Shown here one piece after another: positions 13,454 to 18,121 of a DNA stretch of 18,121 nt. Below the pieces are notes generated by a model that ran no database searches, was not told the origin of the DNA, and saw only the letters and a list, made by a program, of their open reading frames with translations. Source of the stretch: Immundisolibacter sp. (GTDB lineage Bacteria > Pseudomonadota > Gammaproteobacteria > Immundisolibacterales > Immundisolibacteraceae); contig NZ_JBFIII010000059.1 in assembly GCF_041601295.1 (NCBI RefSeq), positions 1 through 18,121 on the forward strand. The letters are read 5' to 3'. The stretch's first letter is position 1; each line of letters begins with the position of its first letter. The translations under genes and the position numbers were made by a program.

Positions 13454-14323
13454 TTAACCCCGCAGAAAATCCAGATGAAGGCGGTTGAACAGCTCCGGCT
13501 CTTCCCACTGCGGCCAGTGCGCGCTTTCTTCCAGCACCACCAGGCGCGCGTCCGGGATATGGCGCATGGCTTCCTCGGCCAGTTCCACGGGTTGCCCGGG
13601 GTTATGCCTCGTCCACAGCACCAGCGTCGGGCAACCAATGTCCTTCATCAGGTCCGGTCGCATCCACTGCGCGGTCCAGGCATCGTCCACCACGCGGCCC
13701 AGCGTCGACACGGCAATCTTGCCCATGTGCGGCTGCATGCCAGGCTGCGCGTAGATGGCGTAGCGGATCGCCACCACCTCGTCGGTGAGGGTCTTCTCCG
13801 GTTCGGCCATCAGCCAGGCCATACGCGCCCGCACCGCCTCCATGGTGAGGTTGCCGGCGGCCTTCTTGGACCGCTCCAGCGCGTCGATCAGTTCCTGCTT
13901 GCCCTTGGCGTTGGGAGGCGCCAGGATGCCTGTGTTGAGCACCAGCTTTTTTACCCGTTGCGGCTGGCGAATGGCGGTCCAGGCAGAGACCATGGCACCC
14001 AGCGACTCACCGGACAGGCACGCGCTGTCAGCGCCGATGGCGTCCATGAAAGCCAGCAGATGGTCCGACCACACCTCCATGGTGTAATCGCCGTCGTAGT
14101 GGTCCGTGTAACCATGTCCCAGCATATCGATGGCATACACATGAAAGTGTTTGGCATGCTCGGCGATATTGCGCATATAGGCCTCGGCGTGACCGCCGGT
14201 GCCGTGCAGAAAAATCAGTGGTGGGCCGTCACCAGCCTCGATAGCGCGCGTGCGGTATGCGCCGGCCTGGTAGTAGGTTTGCCGGAACGGTACACCCAGC
14301 ATTTCGACCCAAACAGTGCTCAT
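13454..14323 (-). CDS. Alpha/beta hydrolase (meta-cleavage-product hydrolase-like)
   Basis: A 289-residue alpha/beta hydrolase resembling those that cleave C-C or ester bonds in aromatic and steroid breakdown (MhpC/BphD/HsaD-like). The oxyanion-hole motif HGTGG is at 40-44, the nucleophile elbow GESLG at 105-109 (Ser107), and His269 in ESAHWPQWE fits the catalytic His. At the usual acid position the sequence is LWTRHNPGQPV, so Asn241 stands where family members have Asp. The acid may come from elsewhere or activity may be altered. ATG 14323-14321 is supported by AGGAG six bases upstream. It is divergent from an acyl-CoA synthetase across a 167-base region. Substrate unassigned; an esterase or a carbon-carbon hydrolase are both possible. 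Confidence 0.87.
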   Translation of the reverse strand: MSTVWVEMLGVPFRQTYYQAGAYRTRAIEAGDGPPLIFLHGTGGHAEAYMRNIAEHAKHFHVYAIDMLGHGYTDHYDGDYTMEVWSDHLLAFMDAIGADSACLSGESLGAMVSAWTAIRQPQRVKKLVLNTGILAPPNAKGKQELIDALERSKKAAGNLTMEAVRARMAWLMAEPEKTLTDEVVAIRYAIYAQPGMQPHMGKIAVSTLGRVVDDAWTAQWMRPDLMKDIGCPTLVLWTRHNPGQPVELAEEAMRHIPDARLVVLEESAHWPQWEEPELFNRLHLDFLRG

Positions 14324-14340
14324 GTTCTGCTCCTGTTGAA

Positions 14341-14381
14341 ATTATCTTTAAATTTAATGCGGCCAAGGGTCAGCACAGCAA
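14341..14381 (-). promoter_or_regulatory. AT-rich candidate promoter region for the hydrolase gene
   Basis: A clearly AT-rich patch (about 14335-14358) stands out in this GC-rich sequence. On the minus strand it offers TTAAAT (14357-14352) and GATAAT (14346-14341) as -10 candidates. TTGCTG (14381-14376) lies 18 bases upstream of the first. Matches are partial, and the exact start site cannot be fixed. No equally good plus-strand promoter was found for the acyl-CoA synthetase; a TTGACA at 14461-14466 is too close to its ribosome-binding site. Confidence 0.35.
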
Positions 14382-14490
14382 GCCGACAAACGGTTGCCCA
14401 AGGGTACCGAGGCAGTTTAGCAGCCCGCGGGGGCTGGTCTGTCAGCGCCCGCCGGCGCATTTGACAACGACACAATCGGGGAGCAGAACC

Positions 14491-16110
14491 ATGGAGCCTT
14501 TGCTGGTCAAGCACATCGTCGAACGCGCCGCTGTTTGTTTCCCGCAACGGGAAATCGTGGCCCGCGGCGCCAACGACACTCGCTTTGTATATTCCTACGC
14601 CGCGTTCTACGGTCGCCTGCAGCGTGCCGCCCACCTCCTGGACCGGCTGGGCGCCAGTCGCGGCCAGACCGTCGGTGTGCTCGGCTGGAACACCCACCGA
14701 CACCTTGAGCTCGATTACGCCGCCATCTGCAAGGGTGCGATTTACCTCGGCCTGAATTTCCGGCTCGACGTCGAAGCCCTGGTCTACACCTGCAATCTGG
14801 CACAAGTACGCGTACTGGCCGTGGACCCCGAGCTGCTGCCGCTGGCCGAGGCGCTGGTCGCCGCCGGAGCCAACACCATCGGCGCCTTTGTGCTGCTGGG
14901 CGATGACACCGAATTGCCCCGGACTGCACTGGCGCCCCTGCACCGCTATGAGGAGTTACTCGCCCAGGCGCCACCGGAATATGCCTTTCCGGATGACATC
15001 GACGAGAACGCCACGGTCTGCGTGAGCTTTACCGGCGGTACCACTGGCCGACCCAAGGGCTGTCCGTACTCCAATCGCTTTCTGGTACTGCGGGCACTCA
15101 CGCGCCAGTCAGCACAGTCGCTTGGGCCCTATCGCGGCGACGATGTGCTGCTGGTGATCCCACCGATGTTTCACGCCCACGCCTTCAATCTGCCGATGGA
15201 CGGCATGATCGCGGGCGCCAAACTGGTGTTGCCCGGCGTACACCCGGACGGCCACGTGGTCGCCCGACTGATCGCCGACGAGCGCGTCACGCGCCTGATG
15301 GCCAACCCGGTGCTGGGCAAGCTGGTGCTGGCGGCTGCGGCCGAGCGTGATCACGACCTGTCCAGCCTGCGCTACGTCGGCTTTGGTGGCGACATCGTGC
15401 CGCGCGACATGGCGCAGCGGTTCCTGGCCATGGGTGTGAAACTGCGTTGTGGCGGGCACGGTATGGCCGAGTCGCTCGCCGACCACACGGCGGCGTTTTA
15501 CGAGGAACTGGCCGGCCCCGACCCCGCGTCGGCCTTCGCGCGCATGCTCGACGAAAACTCCGGCTTGCCGATTGTTGGCGCGCAAGTGCGCATCATTCGC
15601 GAAGATGGCGCCGCGGTCGCCGCCGACGGCGTTGAAACCGGCGAGATCCAGCTCAAGGGCTGGCATGTGATCGCCGAGTACTTTCGCGATGCTGCCAATA
15701 CCGAAGCGCTATTCACCTCGGACGGCTGGCTGCGCACTGGCGATGTGGGCGTACGCTTTGCCGACTCCAGCATCGCCTTCGTCGGGCGCACCAAGGACAT
15801 GATCAAGTCCGGCGGGGAATGGATACCGGCGCTTACCCTGGAGCATGCCCTGTCCGAGCACCCGGCAGTGGCCGAGGCCTGCGTCATCGGCGTGCCGCAC
15901 CCGACCTATGGCGAGCGGCCTCTGGCGCTGGTTACCGCCCGACCCAACCAGTCACTTGACCCGGCAGCGTTGCGTGACCACTTGGCCGCCCAGTTGCCCC
16001 GCTGGATGCTGCCCGAATGCCTGCTGCTCGACGACATTGCCAAAACGACCGTCGGCAAGTTCAACAAAACCCTGTTGCGCGAGCGCTATCGCGGTCATTA
16101 CGCTCCGTGA
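14491..16110 (+). CDS. AMP-dependent acyl-CoA synthetase (fatty acid-type)
   Basis: A 539-residue ANL-superfamily enzyme that activates a carboxylic acid with ATP and CoA through an acyl-adenylate. Core motifs are in order: phosphate-binding TGGTTGRPKG (181-190), substrate region GHGMAES (322-328) in place of the common YGxTE, RTGDVG (415-420), hinge GRTKDMIKSGGEW (432-444), and C-terminal Lys523 in TVGKFNK, the adenylation lysine. Length matches medium/long-chain acyl-CoA synthetases. ATG 14491 is chosen because GGGGAG lies seven bases upstream and similarity starts here. It is divergent from the alpha/beta hydrolase and ends seven bases from the convergent tag gene. The chain or ring specificity cannot be told; a side-chain acid or fatty acid is plausible in this catabolic context. 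Confidence 0.92.
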   Translation: MEPLLVKHIVERAAVCFPQREIVARGANDTRFVYSYAAFYGRLQRAAHLLDRLGASRGQTVGVLGWNTHRHLELDYAAICKGAIYLGLNFRLDVEALVYTCNLAQVRVLAVDPELLPLAEALVAAGANTIGAFVLLGDDTELPRTALAPLHRYEELLAQAPPEYAFPDDIDENATVCVSFTGGTTGRPKGCPYSNRFLVLRALTRQSAQSLGPYRGDDVLLVIPPMFHAHAFNLPMDGMIAGAKLVLPGVHPDGHVVARLIADERVTRLMANPVLGKLVLAAAAERDHDLSSLRYVGFGGDIVPRDMAQRFLAMGVKLRCGGHGMAESLADHTAAFYEELAGPDPASAFARMLDENSGLPIVGAQVRIIREDGAAVAADGVETGEIQLKGWHVIAEYFRDAANTEALFTSDGWLRTGDVGVRFADSSIAFVGRTKDMIKSGGEWIPALTLEHALSEHPAVAEACVIGVPHPTYGERPLALVTARPNQSLDPAALRDHLAAQLPRWMLPECLLLDDIAKTTVGKFNKTLLRERYRGHYAP

Positions 16111-16117
16111 CTCGCCC

Positions 16118-16711
16118 TTAATCCCTGGCCAGCGCCGCCCAGCGCGGACAGCTTTGCAGGTGGTCGTTTACCAGGCCGACCGCCTGCATGTAGGCGTAAC
16201 AGATCGTGCTGCCCACGAACTTGAAGCCGCGACGTCTAAGGTCCGCGCTGAGCGCATCGGACAACGCCGTACGGGCTGGCACCTGGGACATCTCCTGCCA
16301 CAGGTTGTGGCGCGGTTGGCCATCGACCCACTGCCACAGGTAGCGGTCGAAGCTGCCGAACTCCCGTTGTACTGCCAGAAAGGCCCGCGCATTGCCGATT
16401 GAGGCGTCGATCTTCAGCCGATTGCGCACAATACCTGCGTCCGCAATCAGTCGTGCCCGGTCGGCATCGTCGAAAGCCGCCACGCGGGCCACATCGAACT
16501 CACGATACGCGGCCCGGTAGGCTGGCCGCTTGTTCAGGATGGTCGACCAGGACAGGCCGGCCTGCGCGCCTTCAAGAATCAGCAACTCGAACAGCTCCCG
16601 GTCGTCATGCTGGGGCACGCCCCATTCATGGTCGTGATAAGCGATGTCGAGTTCGGTGCGCGCCCATGGGCAATGGACTGCGGCGATCGTTTGCGAAGAG
16701 CTGGCGTTCAT
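16118..16711 (-). CDS. tag: DNA-3-methyladenine glycosylase I
   Basis: A 197-residue base-excision repair enzyme that removes 3-methyladenine from DNA, close to the 187 residues of E. coli Tag. The zinc site is complete: Cys14 (HCPW), His26 (YHDHEWG), and His184 with Cys188 near the C-terminus. The expected catalytic Glu47 lies in LEGAQAGLSW. ATG 16711-16709 is preferred to the adjacent TTG (16714); AGGA lies about nine bases upstream. It is convergent with the acyl-CoA synthetase and divergent from bufA2, with which it shares a 134-base promoter region. This is a housekeeping gene and marks the boundary between the catabolic genes and the bufferin operon. Confidence 0.95.
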   Translation of the reverse strand: MNASSSQTIAAVHCPWARTELDIAYHDHEWGVPQHDDRELFELLILEGAQAGLSWSTILNKRPAYRAAYREFDVARVAAFDDADRARLIADAGIVRNRLKIDASIGNARAFLAVQREFGSFDRYLWQWVDGQPRHNLWQEMSQVPARTALSDALSADLRRRGFKFVGSTICYAYMQAVGLVNDHLQSCPRWAALARD

Positions 16712-16738
16712 CAAGCCGTCCTAATAATCGGGCAACGT

Positions 16739-16763
16739 GTAACAAGCGTCCGTCGGTGACGTC
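16739..16763 (+). promoter_or_regulatory. Candidate ECF sigma-factor promoter for the bufferin operon
   Basis: GTAAC (16739-16743) and CGTC (16760-16763) are separated by 16 bases, the -35/-10 pattern of many ECF sigma factors. From memory, the Caulobacter SigF promoters controlling bufferin-type operons have GTAACC-N16-CGAA, so the -35 fits and the -10 partly fits. The -10 lies inside a perfect palindrome TGACGTCA (16757-16764). Transcription would start near 16770, about 75 bases before bufA2. No sigma-factor gene is visible in the window. Confidence 0.4.
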
Positions 16764-16772
16764 ATAAGCACT

Positions 16773-16813
16773 GGCCGCAGCAATCGTTGCGGCCGACAGT
16801 CGCCCGCCGGGCG
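16773..16813 (+). other. Two short inverted repeats in the bufA2 leader
   Basis: GGCCGCA (16773-16779) pairs with TGCGGCC (16788-16794) around 8 bases, and CGCCC (16801-16805) pairs with GGGCG (16809-16813) around 3 bases. If transcription starts near 16770 both are at the very 5' end of the bufA2 mRNA, where they could stabilise it. In a GC-rich region such short repeats may also arise by chance. Confidence 0.35.
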
Positions 16814-16845
16814 GCTGGGTTATCCACTCGGTTCAGGAGCACACA

Positions 16846-17103
16846 ATGGCCAATGCTAAATCCTCAGGGCTGGTGATCGCGGGCGCGGTCGCGGCGCTGT
16901 TCACCGCCGGCTCGCTGGCACCCGTAACCGCACAGGCCGAAGAAGCGCAAGTGCATTGCATGGGCGTCAACGCTTGCAAGGGACAAGCAGATTGCAAGAC
17001 CGCGCAGAACGCCTGCAAGGGCCAGAACTCGTGCAAGGGCAAGGGCTTCAAGGCAATGTCCGAAGAAGACTGCACGGCCGCTGGCGGCACCGCCGGCGAA
17101 TAA
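16846..17103 (+). CDS. bufA2: BufA2-type bufferin precursor peptide (periplasmic copper-binding RiPP)
   Basis: An 85-residue precursor. A signal peptide (1-31, ending VTAQA) is followed by a core with six cysteines at 38, 44, 50, 57, 63 and 76, spaced 6, 6, 7, 6 and 13. The repeated unit N-A/S-C-K-G (42-46, 55-59, 61-65) and the opening HCMGVNACKG are characteristic of the BufA2 group. Family knowledge: bufferins are copper-binding peptides whose cysteines are partly converted to thiooxazole-type groups by BufB with BufC, then exported to protect against copper. Here bufB and bufC follow directly, which confirms the assignment. The start has AGGAG six bases upstream, a strong site fitting high expression. 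Which cysteines are modified cannot be read from the sequence. Confidence 0.92.
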   Translation: MANAKSSGLVIAGAVAALFTAGSLAPVTAQAEEAQVHCMGVNACKGQADCKTAQNACKGQNSCKGKGFKAMSEEDCTAAGGTAGE

Positions 17104-17114
17104 CCCGACCCCAC

Positions 17115-17146
17115 GCCGGGCCAGCAGACTGGCCCGGCCTTTCTCT
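17115..17146 (+). terminator. Strong hairpin with pyrimidine tail between bufA2 and bufB (attenuator candidate)
   Basis: GCCGGGCCAG (17115-17124) pairs perfectly with CTGGCCCGGC (17129-17138) around a 4-base loop CAGA. The stem is followed by CTTTCTCT, six of whose eight bases are T-rich or pyrimidine-only. It begins 12 bases after the bufA2 stop and ends just before the bufB ribosome-binding site (TGGAG, 17146-17150). The imperfect T-tract suggests partial termination or 3'-end protection rather than full stop, letting some transcripts continue into bufBC. Confidence 0.72.
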
Positions 17147-17157
17147 GGAGTTCCGCT

Positions 17158-17991
17158 GTGCACCCGCTACCCAGCCTCGGCTTCGGACTAGGCCTGCGCA
17201 AGGAGCATTTCGCCGATGTGCTGGCTGCGCCGCCAGCCGGGGTGGACTGGTTCGAGGTCATCTCGGAGAACTTCATGGTGGCTGGCGGCAAGCCACTGGC
17301 GGTGCTGAACCAGGTGCGACGCGACTTCCCTCTAGTGCTGCACGGCGTGTCACTGTCCATCGGTGGCGTGGACGCGCTTGACGAAGCTTACCTGGATAGG
17401 CTCGCCACGCTGATCGCGCGGGTCGAGCCAGCCTGGGTTTCCGACCACCTTTGCTGGACCGGTGTCGATGGCATCAACCTGCACGATCTGATGCCCCTGC
17501 CTTACACCGAGGAGTGCCTCGCCCACGTCGCCGCGCGGGTGCTGCGCGTGCAGGAGCACCTTGGCCGACGCCTGCTGCTCGAAAATCCCTCGACCTATCT
17601 GGCCGCCAGCCACAACCGCCTGAGCGAGTGGGACTACCTCGCAGCGCTGGCCGAGCGCGCCGATTGCCTGCTGTTGCTGGACGTGAACAACGTCTACGTG
17701 TCCGCCTGCAACCACGGCTTTGATCCGAACCGGTACTTGGCCGGCATACCGCCAGCGCGGGTGGCCCAGCTACACATCGCCGGCCACCGGGATCATGGCA
17801 GCCACAAGATCGATACTCACGACGAACCGGTGTGCGAGGCCGTGTGGGCGCTGTACGCGACGGCGATGCAGCGCTTCCCCAACGCAGCCACGCTGCTGGA
17901 GCGCGACGACCGCATTCCACCATTACCCGAGCTGGTGGAAGAACTCGCCCAGGCCCGAGCCATTGCCGCCGCCACCCAGGCCGCGGCATGA
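17158..17991 (+). CDS. bufB: BufB, DUF692 family metalloenzyme modifying the bufferin precursor
   Basis: A 277-residue DUF692 (MbnB-like) TIM-barrel protein; relatives use an iron centre to convert precursor cysteines. The normal length and family motifs are present: GFGLGLR (8-14), WFEVISENF (31-39), HGVSLSIGG (62-70), SDHLCW (95-100), LLENPSTY (140-147), LDVNNVYV (174-181) and LHIAGH (205-210), followed by DTHDEPV (219-225). Probable metal ligands by family analogy include His62, His97, Glu142, Asp175, His210, Asp219 and His221. The start is GTG 17158, supported by TGGAG with a 7-base spacing right after the hairpin. It overlaps bufC by four bases (ATGA). Cytoplasmic, so modification should precede export of the precursor. 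Confidence 0.93.
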   Translation: MHPLPSLGFGLGLRKEHFADVLAAPPAGVDWFEVISENFMVAGGKPLAVLNQVRRDFPLVLHGVSLSIGGVDALDEAYLDRLATLIARVEPAWVSDHLCWTGVDGINLHDLMPLPYTEECLAHVAARVLRVQEHLGRRLLLENPSTYLAASHNRLSEWDYLAALAERADCLLLLDVNNVYVSACNHGFDPNRYLAGIPPARVAQLHIAGHRDHGSHKIDTHDEPVCEAVWALYATAMQRFPNAATLLERDDRIPPLPELVEELAQARAIAAATQAAA

Positions 17992-18121
17992 CCGCGCTGG
18001 CAACGTTCCAGCGCGCACTGGCCGCGCATGTACTCGACGGCACAGCGCCTGCTGCCGGCCTGATCGACGGGGGTGCGCATTTTTCCGTCGCGCAACGACT
18101 GGCGGTGTACCACCAGGCCTA
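17988..18121 (+). CDS. bufC: BufC, DUF2063 family partner protein (partial, cut by window end)
   Basis: The first 44 residues are visible. FQRALAAHVLDG (7-18), AAGLIDGG and RLAVYHQA (37-44) match the N-terminal DUF2063 domain (HvfC/BufC type), which recruits the precursor to the DUF692 enzyme as MbnC does for MbnB. The ATG lies within the bufB stop (ATGA, 17988-17991), giving translational coupling, as expected for proteins that form a heterodimer. Complete proteins are usually about 250 residues, so most of the gene lies to the right. Confidence 0.88.
   Translation, partial: MTALATFQRALAAHVLDGTAPAAGLIDGGAHFSVAQRLAVYHQA

Noticed and set aside
13448..13465. Inverted repeat CTGCGG/CCGCAG spanning the hydrolase stop codon as a terminator
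   Set aside because: The stem is only 6 bp, has no T-tract and includes the stop codon; it is likely chance in GC-rich DNA.
14461..14466. TTGACA as -35 of an acyl-CoA synthetase promoter
   Set aside because: A -10 at normal spacing would fall on the ribosome-binding site and has no match; the hexamer is too near the start codon.

Overview
The window is a GC-rich, gene-dense stretch of bacterial chromosome. Gene content (Tag, a GGDEF/EAL protein, SPOR and L,D-transpeptidase proteins, DUF1329, bufferin genes) suggests a Gammaproteobacterium, possibly an environmental degrader of aromatic compounds, steroids or hydrocarbons. That placement rests on gene content alone. No rRNA, tRNA, transposase, integrase or CRISPR array was seen.

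Left part (1-3956). Two DUF1329 genes stand in tandem on the minus strand. One is complete (836-2275) and one is cut by the left edge (1-416). They share about 95% of their nucleotides, the duplicated block includes the mRNA leader, and a TTGACA-N17-CAGCAT element lies at the same distance upstream of both. Divergent from them is an MFS transporter of the aromatic acid:H+ symporter type.

Centre-left (4097-8704). This is a co-directional cluster for a three-subunit molybdenum hydroxylase in the order FAD subunit, [2Fe-2S] subunit, Mo subunit. A MoaD/ThiS-like protein ending in Gly-Gly and an NlpC/P60 lipoprotein follow. Together with the transporter and the DUF1329 proteins this looks like uptake and hydroxylation of an aromatic or cyclic substrate, but the substrate cannot be read from the sequence.

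Centre (8605-13284). A pseudo-receiver/PAS/GGDEF/EAL regulator on the minus strand overlaps the tail of the NlpC/P60 gene by 100 bases. Then come a TesB-like acyl-CoA thioesterase (plus), a LysM/YkuD/SPOR lipoprotein (minus) and, overlapping it, a small cysteine-containing protein of unknown function.

Centre-right (13454-16711). An alpha/beta hydrolase (minus) and an acyl-CoA synthetase (plus) are divergent, again consistent with catabolism of acyl or ring-derived substrates. A 3-methyladenine DNA glycosylase (tag, minus) follows.

Right edge (16739-18121). This is the start of a bufferin operon, a recently described class of copper-binding ribosomally made, post-translationally modified peptides: bufA2 (precursor with six cysteines), bufB (DUF692 modifying enzyme, GTG start) and bufC (DUF2063 partner, cut by the right edge). 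A strong hairpin with a pyrimidine-rich tail lies between bufA2 and bufB and could make the precursor more abundant than its enzyme. A GTAAC-N16-CGTC element upstream resembles an ECF sigma-factor promoter. This operon and the DUF1329 duplication are the most interesting parts of the window.
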